NCBI GenBank assembly: GCA_944389265.1 | Contig: CALXLS010000006.1 | Coordinates: forward strand, 1 to 61,933 | Origin: an uncultured Alphaproteobacteria bacterium | GTDB lineage: Bacteria; Pseudomonadota; Alphaproteobacteria; Rs-D84 | Reading direction: 5' to 3' | DNA: 61,933 nucleotides | Shown: in pieces, positions 18,346 through 27,075 of the stretch | Numbering within the stretch: the first letter of the stretch is position 1 | Layout of the letters: every line of letters starts with the position of its first letter | Made by a program: the position numbers and the translations under genes | The notes under the pieces: model-generated | Databases searched by the model: none | Told to the model about the DNA's origin: nothing | What the model saw: the letters and a program-made list of their open reading frames with translations, nothing else

Positions 18346-18893
18346 TAATCCAAAATAATTTTTATTAAATCTTCTGGTGTATTCCCGACATGTATATTGT
18401 AATCATGCATGTTTTCAATAAATCCACAATGTTGCATGTGTACGAATAAACGTCCAAAAGGCCCCCAGAATTTTGCAGTATTTAAGAAGAACAAGGGTTT
18501 TCTAGATTCTCCTATTTGTTGCATTGTCATAATATCTGTAAGTTCATTCAGAGTGCCGATACCACCAGGTAGAATTATAAATGCATCGGACAGGTCATAC
18601 ATTTTCTGTTTGCGTTCATTAACCCCTGTGACGACTTCTACTTCCACCCCTTCGTGTACAGGTTCTTGCTTTTCTATAACATTGTGAGTGGACACACCCA
18701 CAACATGTGCACCGTTTTCCAAGGCAGCGGTTGCAACAGTTCCCATAAGACCGACATCACCCCCACCGAAAACCATATTAAGTTTATTTTTACCCAACAA
18801 TTCACCAACCATTTTAGCATCCCGCGCAAATTCGGGGTTAGTTCCGTATTGATGTCCGCAATATACCGCGATAGTTTTTAATTTTTGTACCAT
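18342..18893 (-). CDS. LOG family (TIGR00730) Rossmann-fold protein
   Basis: The LOG family cleaves nucleoside 5'-monophosphates to free base and ribose 5-phosphate. The 183-residue protein has the GGGDVGLMG segment (about 42-50) and the diagnostic PGGIGTLNE motif (about 108-116), with upstream catalytic Arg/Lys in NERKQKM. The physiological substrate in bacteria is unclear. It is divergent from tilS. Confidence 0.88.
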   Translation of the reverse strand: MVQKLKTIAVYCGHQYGTNPEFARDAKMVGELLGKNKLNMVFGGGDVGLMGTVATAALENGAHVVGVSTHNVIEKQEPVHEGVEVEVVTGVNERKQKMYDLSDAFIILPGGIGTLNELTDIMTMQQIGESRKPLFFLNTAKFWGPFGRLFVHMQHCGFIENMHDYNIHVGNTPEDLIKIILDY

Positions 18894-18943
18894 TCTTTCT
18901 TTTTCCTTTATTTTTGCGAATTATAGCATAAAATATTTTCATT

Positions 18944-19936
18944 ATGAATCAAAACTTTGTTAATTTTATACGCGAATATTCCGGGCAGAAACTAGCAGTT
19001 GCTGTCAGTGGTGGAATTGATTCTGTATGCCTTCTATGCTGGATTGCGCAACTAAGAAAAGATGTTGTATGTTTGCATGTCAATCATGGGTTGCGTGCCA
19101 ATGCAGATATAGAAACCGAATATGTAAAAGATTTATGTAAAAAACTTGGTGTATCTTGTCAGATTTTCTATTGGAAGGGTGAAAAGCCCGTCGCTGGGTT
19201 AGAGGCCGCAGCCAGGGAAGCAAGATATAAACTTATGACCGATTTCTGCACAGAAAATGGTATTGACGCGATTTTAGTTGCACATCATGCAGATGACCAG
19301 ATTGAAACATTTTTGATGAATTTGGGGCGTGGCAGTGGTTTATACGGTCTGTCCGCTATGCGGCCAGTTTCATGGCGAAATGGTGTGAAAATTGTAAGAC
19401 CTTTATTAAAGGTACATCGTGCAGAGTTAAAGAAATATTGTGACGATAACGGTATCAAATATTTTATGGACGAAATGAACGACGACCCGCATTATACGCG
19501 TGTACGAATTCGCCAGAACAGACATTTGCTATCAGAAAAACTTGGGATTTCTGATGAAAGAATTTTATTAGCAATTGAAAACCTAGGTAGAATACGTGAT
19601 ACCTTGGATTCCGAGGTAGAAAATTATATCGCGCAAGTCCTTGATGAAAGGCGTGCTTTGTTTTCTGATTCTTTTCTATTTGACCAAGCCCCCGATGTTA
19701 GATTAAAGTTTCTTGGAACATTAATTCAACGCATTGGGGGGGATGAATATCAGCCACGCTTGAATTCGCTGTCAAACGCACTAGATAAATTAAAGACTGA
19801 TTGTAAATTCACTTTGGGACATTGTACAATTCGTCGTCTAGGACAGCGGATTTTGATTGTCCCCGAAGGTGCAAAAACAAGTTTTAGGAAAAGACATGGA
19901 AGACAAAAAAAGCAAAAAAATGAATATCAAAAATAA
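18944..19936 (+). CDS. tilS: tRNA(Ile)-lysidine synthetase TilS
   Basis: TilS converts C34 of tRNA-Ile(CAU) to lysidine. The 330-residue protein carries the PP-loop SGGIDS at residues 22-27 and LLVAHHADDQIETFLMNLGRGSG-type core motifs. The C-terminal domain is short compared with E. coli TilS. A TAAAAT box at 18929-18934 lies 9 nt before the ATG, and no Shine-Dalgarno is visible. Its 3' end overlaps ftsH by about 40 bp, giving the tilS-ftsH pair common in bacteria. Confidence 0.93.
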   Translation: MNQNFVNFIREYSGQKLAVAVSGGIDSVCLLCWIAQLRKDVVCLHVNHGLRANADIETEYVKDLCKKLGVSCQIFYWKGEKPVAGLEAAAREARYKLMTDFCTENGIDAILVAHHADDQIETFLMNLGRGSGLYGLSAMRPVSWRNGVKIVRPLLKVHRAELKKYCDDNGIKYFMDEMNDDPHYTRVRIRQNRHLLSEKLGISDERILLAIENLGRIRDTLDSEVENYIAQVLDERRALFSDSFLFDQAPDVRLKFLGTLIQRIGGDEYQPRLNSLSNALDKLKTDCKFTLGHCTIRRLGQRILIVPEGAKTSFRKRHGRQKKQKNEYQK

Positions 19937-21830
19937 ATTTAGCAAAAGTAAGTGGGATGGTTCCTCGTTATTTTTAATTGTATTCGCAGCATTATTTGTT
20001 GCGATGATAGTACGTTCTTTTATCGGGGGCGGTACCGCACCAAAAATTTTGGCAAATGGACAAGTGGCAACGCAAAATCAACCTATAGAAATGTCTTTTT
20101 CTGATGTGTTGCGTCGTGCATCAGATATTCAGACTATGAAGATCCGTGGCAGTGATGCCGAGGGGGTTTTACGTGACGGTACAGAATATTCTGCAACCAT
20201 TACATACGACCCAGAATTGCTTTCAAAGATTGCAGAAAATGGTGCGACAATATCAATAGATAATTCAAAAGGTTGGGTAGATTATCTTGGAACATGGGTA
20301 CCTATTTTAATGGGTTTGTTCTTTATATGGTGGATATTTCGTGGGTTTAAAGCAGGTGCGGGTGGTCTTAGTCGTAGCCTTGCACAACAGAATCCGACCA
20401 AGATAACAACAGGTAAAACCAAAACCTCATTTAAGGATGTTGCTGGTATTGATGCGGAAAAGCAAGAGTTAATGGAAATAGTAGATTTCTTGAAGAATAA
20501 AGAGAAGTTCAAGGAAGTAGGTGCACGTGTACCGCGTGGTATATTATTATCTGGTGAACCAGGAACTGGTAAAACATTACTGGCGCGTGCGATTGCGGGT
20601 GAAGCGAACGTACCTTTCTTTGCGGCATCTGGTAGTGACTTTTCTGGAATTATAGTTGGGTTAGGTGTTGCAAAGATAAAAGAAATCTTCGAAATGGCAA
20701 AACGTAATGCGCCGTGCATATTGTTTATTGATGAAATAGATGCTATTGGGCAGCGTCGTAGTTCCCATTCTTATAATGACCAAGACCGCGAGCAAACTTT
20801 GAATCAATTATTGATAGAAATGGACGGTTTTTCTAATGATACAGGAATAATTGTTATTGGTGCAACTAACAGACCTGATATGTTAGACCCAGCGTTATTG
20901 CGTCCAGGTCGTTTTGATAGACAGGTTTATATTGAATTGCCTGATTTGTCGGGTCGTCGTGAAATCTTGGATTTGTATGCAAAGAAAGTAAAGATTGCAT
21001 CAGATGTGGACTTGCAGGATTTGGCGCGTGGTACAACGGGTTTTTCTGGTGCAGACTTAGAGAATTTGTTAAATGAAGCGGCATTACATGCTGTACGTGG
21101 TGGTCGCAAGGAAATTGCGCAGATTGATGTAGAAGAAGCGCGTGACAAGATTTTAATGGGACCACGTAAAGTTCGCAAGATGCGTCCAGAAGATATAAAA
21201 CTTACTGCATATCACGAAGCAGGGCATGCATTTGTAAGCATAATGTATGCGGATATTACAGACCCTATTCATAAGGCTACAATAATACCGCGTGGTCGTG
21301 CTTTGGGTATGGTTCAGCACTTACCGATAGATGATAAGGTATCGATGACAATAGCAGAGGTTCGTGCAAACCTGTCGATTGCATTGGCAGGTCGTGCATC
21401 AGAAGAGGTTTTCTTTGGTGCGGATAAAATTACAACAGGTGCCGAAGCGGATATTGCCATGGCGACAAGATTGACGCGTTATGCTATTACAACTGCTGGA
21501 TTGTCACCAAAAGTCGGACTGGCAGCGATAAATCAAGTTAATAATTTTGGTAATCGCACAGCACTTGAAAACGCATCTGAAAAGACTGCGGAACTGGTTG
21601 ATAACGAGGTTCGTAATTGGCTGGACGTTGCCCATGAAGATGCAACAAAATTGTTGTCTAAGAACAAAGAAACCGTAAAGAAATTGGCAGAAGAATTGCT
21701 TGCGCGTGAAACCTTGACAGGTGACGAGATTAAAGAAATTGTCTTGGGTAAAAAAGCAAAAACTGCTGATAAAGCAAAGAAGACAACAGTAAAGAAAACT
21801 AAAAAATCTGGAAAAGAAAATGGAAAATAA
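19896..21830 (+). CDS. ftsH: ATP-dependent zinc metalloprotease FtsH
   Basis: FtsH degrades membrane and cytosolic proteins at the inner membrane. From the ATG at 19896 (AGGAAAAG upstream) the protein is 644 residues: membrane helices about 25-42 and 134-150 around a periplasmic domain, AAA+ domain with Walker A GEPGTGKT (220-227) and Walker B LFIDEID, SRH region, and the protease motif HEAGH (440-444). Unusually, the pore loop reads FSGIIVGLG (249-257) where nearly all FtsH proteins have FVEMFVGVG, so the substrate-gripping Phe is Ile253. The C terminus is a Lys/Thr-rich tail. A longer start at 19857 inside tilS is possible. It overlaps the next gene. Confidence 0.96.
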   Translation: MEDKKSKKMNIKNKFSKSKWDGSSLFLIVFAALFVAMIVRSFIGGGTAPKILANGQVATQNQPIEMSFSDVLRRASDIQTMKIRGSDAEGVLRDGTEYSATITYDPELLSKIAENGATISIDNSKGWVDYLGTWVPILMGLFFIWWIFRGFKAGAGGLSRSLAQQNPTKITTGKTKTSFKDVAGIDAEKQELMEIVDFLKNKEKFKEVGARVPRGILLSGEPGTGKTLLARAIAGEANVPFFAASGSDFSGIIVGLGVAKIKEIFEMAKRNAPCILFIDEIDAIGQRRSSHSYNDQDREQTLNQLLIEMDGFSNDTGIIVIGATNRPDMLDPALLRPGRFDRQVYIELPDLSGRREILDLYAKKVKIASDVDLQDLARGTTGFSGADLENLLNEAALHAVRGGRKEIAQIDVEEARDKILMGPRKVRKMRPEDIKLTAYHEAGHAFVSIMYADITDPIHKATIIPRGRALGMVQHLPIDDKVSMTIAEVRANLSIALAGRASEEVFFGADKITTGAEADIAMATRLTRYAITTAGLSPKVGLAAINQVNNFGNRTALENASEKTAELVDNEVRNWLDVAHEDATKLLSKNKETVKKLAEELLARETLTGDEIKEIVLGKKAKTADKAKKTTVKKTKKSGKENGK

Positions 21831-22551
21831 CGAACCTAAATTCGAGGTCTTGCATATGCCACCAGAAAACACAAATTCTGTGTTGGTAAGTCAAGGCGAA
21901 GATGCAGTTATATTTGACGCCTGGGGGCGTGCAGAAGATTGGGAAAAGTTATTGTCTGACCGTCACTTAAATCTGCGTGCTATTTATTCAACGCACGGTC
22001 ACAGTGACCATATATCTGCTGCACCAGATTTGGCTGCGAAATATAATGTACCTTGGTACCTGAATTCTGGGGACGAAGATTTGATTATGTGGGGTAATGC
22101 TTTGCTGGATTTTTTTGAAATGCCTCATATAGACCCAGATTATAAGAAACCAGAGGATTTGCACGCTGGTACCCAGAACATATTGCCGAATATTCAGATG
22201 CAGATTATTGAAACTCCTGGGCATTCTGCAGGTGGGGTATCTTTTTATTTTCCAGACTTCGGTGTTTTATTAACAGGGGATACATTATTCCGTGATAGTT
22301 TTGGGCGATACGATTTACCTGGCGGAAATGCCAAGGCTTTAAGTAAATCTATATCGAAATTATATGAAATGAATTTGCCTGACGAAACTTATGTAGTACA
22401 TGGGCACGGTGTGGATTCAACAATAGAGTTATTAAAACAACAGAATCCGTATTTTAAAGAGCATAAATGTTGTTGTGACGAGGGGGATTGTCAATGTGAC
22501 GAAGAAGGACATCATTGTTGTCATTGTCACGGACATTGTGGTTGTGAATAA
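21820..22551 (+). CDS. Metallo-beta-lactamase-fold hydrolase (glyoxalase II-like) with Cys/His-rich tail
   Basis: The 243-residue protein has the metal-binding signature THGHSDH (about 58-64), later ligands in TPGHSAGG, GDTLF and VVHGHG, and thus a complete dinuclear-zinc site of the glyoxalase II-like MBL group. Residues about 215-243 form a tail with 10 Cys and 6 His in 29 positions, not part of the fold, which should bind metal ions. ATG 21820 overlaps the ftsH stop, so it is co-transcribed. Substrate unknown; a thiol-ester hydrolase role is likely by family. Confidence 0.85.
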   Translation: MENNEPKFEVLHMPPENTNSVLVSQGEDAVIFDAWGRAEDWEKLLSDRHLNLRAIYSTHGHSDHISAAPDLAAKYNVPWYLNSGDEDLIMWGNALLDFFEMPHIDPDYKKPEDLHAGTQNILPNIQMQIIETPGHSAGGVSFYFPDFGVLLTGDTLFRDSFGRYDLPGGNAKALSKSISKLYEMNLPDETYVVHGHGVDSTIELLKQQNPYFKEHKCCCDEGDCQCDEEGHHCCHCHGHCGCE

Positions 22552-22553
22552 CA

Positions 22554-22573
22554 AAACCGCCAAATGGCGGTTT
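22554..22573. terminator. Bidirectional terminator
   Basis: AAACCGCC/GGCGGTTT with an AAAT loop, T-rich on the right and A-rich on the left; shared by the MBL gene and prmC. Confidence 0.85.
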
Positions 22574-23344
22574 TTATTTTTGGAAGATAAGGACTCTTTC
22601 TATTCCTGCCAAATCTTTTTCACTGCGGATAAATTTCCATGTTTCATTTTCAAAAATCTTGCGAACGTCTGATTCTTGCCCTGCACCAATTTCCAGATAT
22701 ATTTTACCGCTATTTTTTATCCATTTTTTTGCGTTTTTGGCGATTGCTTGATATGCGGCCAGTCCATTATTTTTTGCAAACAGTGCCATTGCTGGGTCGT
22801 GCATTGCAGCGTCGGTTACGCGCGTGTCACCTGTTGCTATATAAGGGGGGTTAGAAACAATTATATCAAATTGTTCTTTTATTTTTTTACCAGAATTAAA
22901 ATCATCTTTTATAATTTTTGTTTTGTGTGTAAGGTTTAAATCACGCATATTTTTTCGTGCGACCAGAACGGTGCACAAAGACTTATCTATACCAATTCCA
23001 GTTGCACCGTGAATATTTTTTACTAAAGCGGCAAGTATACAACCTGTACCAGTACCAAGATCAAGAATTCTATAATTTTTATTTTCTGGGCAGTCAGAAA
23101 TTACTGCAGCGACAAGGGTTTCTGTATCTGGACGTGGGTCCAGAGTATATTTATTTGTGTAAAATTTTAGTCCATAGAACCATTTTTGATGGATTATTTT
23201 GGCAACAGGTACCCCGTGACGCAACTGACGGCATATATACCATAATTTTATTTTAGAAAAATTCTTTGTATTTTCAGTGATTACCCTGGCGGCACGCACC
23301 CCACCTGCATCTTTTAAAGTTTCAAATACTTGATTTATTTCCAT
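22574..23344 (-). CDS. prmC: Peptide chain release factor N5-glutamine methyltransferase PrmC
   Basis: PrmC methylates the GGQ glutamine of release factors. The 256-residue protein has the LDPRPDTETLV segment (about 68-78), motif I LDLGTGTGCI (about 94-103), and the catalytic NPPY (about 165-168). The N-terminal helical domain is shorter than in E. coli. prfA is not adjacent. No Shine-Dalgarno is obvious, and the start codon lies inside the promoter of the divergent M23 gene. Confidence 0.93.
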   Translation of the reverse strand: MEINQVFETLKDAGGVRAARVITENTKNFSKIKLWYICRQLRHGVPVAKIIHQKWFYGLKFYTNKYTLDPRPDTETLVAAVISDCPENKNYRILDLGTGTGCILAALVKNIHGATGIGIDKSLCTVLVARKNMRDLNLTHKTKIIKDDFNSGKKIKEQFDIIVSNPPYIATGDTRVTDAAMHDPAMALFAKNNGLAAYQAIAKNAKKWIKNSGKIYLEIGAGQESDVRKIFENETWKFIRSEKDLAGIERVLIFQK

Positions 23345-23358
23345 GAAGCCATTATAAT
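23330..23358 (+). promoter_or_regulatory. Promoter of M23 peptidase gene, leaderless
   Basis: TTGATT (23330-23335), 17 bp, TATAAT (23353-23358), then 7 nt to ATG 23366. The promoter overlaps the prmC start codon on the other strand. Confidence 0.8.
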
Positions 23359-23365
23359 CGCACTT

Positions 23366-24619
23366 ATGAAAAAAGCAAAAGATATTCTAACTTCAAATAA
23401 TGTTGTGCGTGCGGTTTTAGTGTTGGCGGTATGGTTGACCTTGATTGCAGTTGCACTTGTAGTTTCACGTCATGTAAAGGATGAAGTGGGCAGCGATTCA
23501 GAGTATAAATCGTTGGTTGTTGTAGAATCTGGTGATACATTATCAAAGTTGTTGTTAGAACAAGGTTTTACTAATAATGATGTATTGCAGATTGCCAAGG
23601 TATTGAAGTCTGATGCAGATATAACAAGTCTGCGTGCAGATAATGACAAGATAGAGTTTGTTCGTTCTGAAGAAACAGAACCTGTATCAAAAATAGTAAT
23701 TATTCCGTCGCCATGGCGCCAGGTAGAGGTGACTTGCACCGAAAACGGTGAATGGCAGTGTAAAACAGTTGATATAGAACGCGATACGCGTGCAGTGTAT
23801 AAGACTGGTGAAATATTGGATGGGGATAGTTTTTATCTTGCTGGTATGCGCGCGGGAATACCTGCTGGTATTTTGGCAGAAGTTTATGATTTATTAGCGT
23901 TTGAAATGGACTTTGAACGTGATGTTCGTGCAGGACAGAAGTTTTCTGTATTGTATGAAGAAAATTTTTCTGGTGGGGAAAAGATAGACAATGGTCGTGT
24001 TTTGGCGGTAGAGTTTGAGGCTTTACGTGGTAATGTAAAAATGTATCGGTTTAAGAAAGCGGACGGTAAGACGGGCTATTATGATGAAAACGGTAATGGC
24101 GCGATAAAGTCTTTGAAACGTACACCGATAAATAATGCAAAGGTGACAAGTAGTTTTTCAAACAGCAGAAAACATCCTGTCTTGGGGTATACACGTGCGC
24201 ATAAGGGGGTAGACTTCAGGGCGTCCACTGGTACTCCTATTCCAGCAGCGGGTGCTGGTCGTGTTGTTGCGCGTAGTTATAATAAGGGTCATGGCAATTA
24301 TGTAAAGATAAGACATAATGGTTCTTATGAAACTTTATATGCGCATATGTCACGATTTGCAAAAGGGGTAGTTGTCGGAACTAATGTAAAACAAGGTCAG
24401 ACGATTGGTTATGTTGGTTCAACAGGTCTGTCAACAGGGCCACATTTACATTACGAAATTATAAAAGACGGTAAACATGTAAACCCGTTGACTGTAAAAT
24501 TACCTGCGATAAGCAATTTAGGTAAAGAAGATAAAGAAAAATTCTTGGAATATAGAAAGGTCTTAGATGAAGGCATGGAGCAGTTATCTAAACATCCCGA
24601 TTGGTTTATTCAGTTATAA
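23366..24619 (+). CDS. M23-family peptidoglycan endopeptidase (MepM-like)
   Basis: These enzymes cut peptide cross-links in murein to allow growth. The 417-residue protein has an N-terminal membrane anchor (about 14-33), a LysM-like segment (about 48-95, VVESGDTLSKLL), a middle OapA-type domain, and an M23 domain (about 275-375) with zinc ligands in HKGVDF and HLHYE. It starts at ATG 23366; an upstream in-frame ATG at 23330 lies in the promoter. It is monocistronic and ends at a strong terminator. Confidence 0.9.
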   Translation: MKKAKDILTSNNVVRAVLVLAVWLTLIAVALVVSRHVKDEVGSDSEYKSLVVVESGDTLSKLLLEQGFTNNDVLQIAKVLKSDADITSLRADNDKIEFVRSEETEPVSKIVIIPSPWRQVEVTCTENGEWQCKTVDIERDTRAVYKTGEILDGDSFYLAGMRAGIPAGILAEVYDLLAFEMDFERDVRAGQKFSVLYEENFSGGEKIDNGRVLAVEFEALRGNVKMYRFKKADGKTGYYDENGNGAIKSLKRTPINNAKVTSSFSNSRKHPVLGYTRAHKGVDFRASTGTPIPAAGAGRVVARSYNKGHGNYVKIRHNGSYETLYAHMSRFAKGVVVGTNVKQGQTIGYVGSTGLSTGPHLHYEIIKDGKHVNPLTVKLPAISNLGKEDKEKFLEYRKVLDEGMEQLSKHPDWFIQL

Positions 24620-24620
24620 G

Positions 24621-24649
24621 AAAAAGCGGCGATTATTTGCCGCTTTTTT
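24621..24649. terminator. Bidirectional terminator
   Basis: AAAAAGCGGC/GCCGCTTTTTT; the stop codon of the convergent MGMT-like gene lies in the loop. Confidence 0.85.
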
Positions 24650-24938
24650 CTTGTTCTAATAGTCTTTGTTTTTCTTTTACACCGCCTTTGGCAGAATAAC
24701 CACCTATTTTACCGTCGCTACGAATAACGCGATGACAAGGAATAATTGGTGGTAGTGGATTTTTCCCAATTGCATTTGCAACTGCGCGGATGGCGTTTGG
24801 GTGCCCAGATATTTGCGCAACTTGTGTGTAAGTTCTGGTTTCGCCGTATGGAATTTGTAATAAGGCGCGCCAGACATCTTTTTGAAAAGGCGTACCAGGT
24901 AATTTATTTATATCTGCATCTGTTATTTTATTTTGCAT
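24633..24938 (-). CDS. MGMT-family DNA-binding protein (O6-alkylguanine transferase domain)
   Basis: The 101-residue protein is a stand-alone C-terminal MGMT domain: GTPFQKDVWRALLQIPYGET, AIRAVANAIGKNP, and the active-site PCHRV. The methyl-accepting cysteine is present, so alkyl transfer is possible, unlike alkyltransferase-like proteins that have Trp there. The usual N-terminal domain is missing. It overlaps the TfoX-like gene by 11 bp. Confidence 0.88.
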   Translation of the reverse strand: MQNKITDADINKLPGTPFQKDVWRALLQIPYGETRTYTQVAQISGHPNAIRAVANAIGKNPLPPIIPCHRVIRSDGKIGGYSAKGGVKEKQRLLEQEKSGK

Positions 24939-25269
24939 TTTTACGTTTTTTCTTTTTCGGTACGGGCAGAATCTTTGCTAATAATTGTACCATTTCAATA
25001 GATAAATCAGAATTTTCTATATCTAAAATATAGTGTGGTCGTGCGCCTTTAAAAGGTATTCCTGTATCTGGGACTATGTCATATTGATTAAACAAGTTTG
25101 TCGTTTCAGGTAATTGCTTTACATAAACCGTATCATCACAAATAAGAAGTACAGGGCGTTCGTTACAGAATAACATATAATCACCGAACATTTTTCGATA
25201 TGTGATATCGTCAGAAGCACGTGCAACCTGGTCATAAACGAAGTCCATAAAATCTTTACTGGAAGCCAT
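24928..25269 (-). CDS. TfoX N-terminal-domain protein
   Basis: The 113-residue protein matches the TfoX/Sxy N-terminal domain (FVYDQVARASDDITYRKMFGDYMLF, then YVKQLPETT). In gammaproteobacteria TfoX regulates competence; single-domain versions have no proven role. The tail is lysine-rich. It overlaps the MGMT gene, and this TfoX-MGMT pairing is seen in other bacteria as far as I recall. A TATTCT box 6 nt before the ATG with TTGATT 16 bp further up suggests a leaderless mRNA. Confidence 0.85.
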   Translation of the reverse strand: MASSKDFMDFVYDQVARASDDITYRKMFGDYMLFCNERPVLLICDDTVYVKQLPETTNLFNQYDIVPDTGIPFKGARPHYILDIENSDLSIEMVQLLAKILPVPKKKKRKNAK

Positions 25270-25305
25270 AAGATAAGAATAACAAAAATATAGTCATAAT
25301 CAATG

Positions 25306-25335
25306 AAAAAGCCCGACTAATAAGTCAGGCTTTTC
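25306..25335 (-). terminator. tRNA-Arg terminator
   Basis: On the minus strand AAAAGCC.GACT/AGTC.GGCTTTTT forms a stem with one mismatch and a T run, 6 nt beyond the tRNA CCA. Confidence 0.75.
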
Positions 25336-25340
25336 AAAAC

Positions 25341-25417
25341 TGGCGCGCCCAGAAGGATTCGAACCCTCAACCTTCTGATCCGTAGTCAGATGCTCTATCC
25401 AATTGAGCCATGGGCGC
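25341..25417 (-). tRNA. tRNA-Arg (anticodon ACG)
   Basis: A complete 77-nt cloverleaf with acceptor GCGCCCA/TGGGCGC, discriminator G and encoded CCA. The anticodon stem TCTGA/TCAGA holds the loop CTACGGA, anticodon ACG, expected to be read as inosine after TadA editing. Confidence 0.97.
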
Positions 25418-25472
25418 AACGGTCTTATATTTTATAAGTTTTTATACAGATTGCAAGCAAAAATATTGTTTT

Positions 25473-26063
25473 TTATCTTTCGCCTTTTTCATTTTTGCCT
25501 ATTCCATGATAAAGCATATTAAAATGCTGGCGGCATACAGATTTAAAATTGCTGTCACCCAGTTCAAACTGTTCACCTGCGCGGATAACATTTCCGTTTT
25601 TATCAAATCTTAGGTGATGTGTTGCAAGTTTCATACAACCTGGTATTTGACAATTTGATTCCATACAATGCAACTTTGCGCCAACTTCTATTAATCGCTT
25701 TGAAGCAGGGAAAATACATTCATTACTGTCAACCATCAGACCATAGCACATAACAATAATGTTTTTATTGTCTGCAATATGTACCAGTTTATCTATATCT
25801 GCAGGGCTGAAAAATTGAATTTCATCAACTAATAAAACTTGAGTATTGGGTTGCGGTATAAAAGAGTTTAAATTTTTCAACGATAAAGCAGGGGTTTCTA
25901 TACCAATTCTGGATACAACTTTTTCGGATGCAAATCTGGAATCAAACTGTGGTTTTATTACTTCAACGGATGTACCATTCCTTTTAAAATTGTATGCAGT
26001 TATGATTAATCCTGCAGATTTTGAAGCCCCCATCGTTCCATAATGAAAATGTAAATTTGCCAT
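25473..26063 (-). CDS. tdk: Thymidine kinase
   Basis: Tdk phosphorylates salvaged thymidine. The 196-residue protein has the type II TK layout: P-loop region YGTMGASKSA (about 8-17), Walker B VLLVDEIQFF (about 78-87), the FPASKRLIEVGAK lasso region, and a zinc site from C-x(4)-C-x(3)-C and a later CRQH. The P-loop has Ser-Lys-Ser where most have Gly-Lys-Ser; the lysine is kept. It follows htpX after 14 bp, so the two are likely co-transcribed. Confidence 0.9.
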   Translation of the reverse strand: MANLHFHYGTMGASKSAGLIITAYNFKRNGTSVEVIKPQFDSRFASEKVVSRIGIETPALSLKNLNSFIPQPNTQVLLVDEIQFFSPADIDKLVHIADNKNIIVMCYGLMVDSNECIFPASKRLIEVGAKLHCMESNCQIPGCMKLATHHLRFDKNGNVIRAGEQFELGDSNFKSVCRQHFNMLYHGIGKNEKGER

Positions 26064-26077
26064 GCCTTATACCCTTT

Positions 26078-27010
26078 TTAAACCATTGATTCCAAGCGTT
26101 CAATTCGTTTTTCTACAGGTGGGTGCGTTGCCATAAGCGAACTTATAAATTCACGCGGTCCACCAGGATATGCAATACATACTGCGGACATAGATTTTAC
26201 CTTGTCCAAGCATTCTACGCGTGAATCAGTCGTGATTTTGCGCAGTGCAGAAGCAAGTGCTTTTGGGTTTCTTGTAATTTGAGCCCCTGTTGCGTCTGCC
26301 GCATATTCGCGGTTTCTTGATATAGCCATACGTAGAATAGGCGTAATAATCCAGTTAAATACTGCAAAAGCAAGCCATACCATCAGCAAAGCTGCTGCAC
26401 CCGAATTTTTATTATCGCTGTCATTATTACCGCTAGATAGTGCAACGCGTAAAATTACATCTGCTGCAAAGACGGTGACACCAACACCTGTTATAAGCAA
26501 CATATCCAGACGAATATCGCGGTTACCAATATGTGCCATTTCGTGTGCTATTACACCTTCTAGTTCTAGGCGGTCTAGTTTTTTTATGATTCCGCGTGTT
26601 AATGCAACGGAGGCGTCTTTCGGGCTTCTGCCAGTTGCAAATGCGTTCATGGAATCGTCATCGATTATATAAACGCGTGGGCAAGGCAGCCCCGCTGCCA
26701 TCGCAACATTTTCTACTGCGCGGAAGATTTCTTTGTTTTTTGGGTCATCGTCATAAATTTCATGTGCGTGCGCAGAGTTTAGCATCATTGAATCACCAAA
26801 CGCCCATGATATAAGCATCCATACAGCGCACGCAATAAAAGTTGGTATTGCGACTTCCATTGTCACCTGCAGAGCCTGGTCTACTGGTGCAACAATCCAC
26901 ATAAAAAGGAAAACCAGTGCTATAAAAAGAATAGGGAACAATGCGACTAATAAGATAGTTTTGATATTATTGCTGCGAATATGGTCATATACGGTTTTGA
27001 TTTGCTTCAT
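26078..27010 (-). CDS. htpX: Membrane zinc metalloprotease HtpX
   Basis: HtpX takes part in quality control of membrane proteins. The 310-residue protein has two N-terminal membrane helices (about 17-38 and 48-68), the zinc motif HEMAH (about 160-164), two further hydrophobic segments and the third ligand Glu in NREYAADATGA. It heads the htpX-tdk operon. AGGAAC lies upstream of the ATG. Confidence 0.94.
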   Translation of the reverse strand: MKQIKTVYDHIRSNNIKTILLVALFPILFIALVFLFMWIVAPVDQALQVTMEVAIPTFIACAVWMLISWAFGDSMMLNSAHAHEIYDDDPKNKEIFRAVENVAMAAGLPCPRVYIIDDDSMNAFATGRSPKDASVALTRGIIKKLDRLELEGVIAHEMAHIGNRDIRLDMLLITGVGVTVFAADVILRVALSSGNNDSDNKNSGAAALLMVWLAFAVFNWIITPILRMAISRNREYAADATGAQITRNPKALASALRKITTDSRVECLDKVKSMSAVCIAYPGGPREFISSLMATHPPVEKRIERLESMV

Positions 27011-27075
27011 AGTAAATGGTTCCTGTTAAAATTTTATCTTTCGGCACGTATTATAAACAAAAAATAAGGCGAGTC

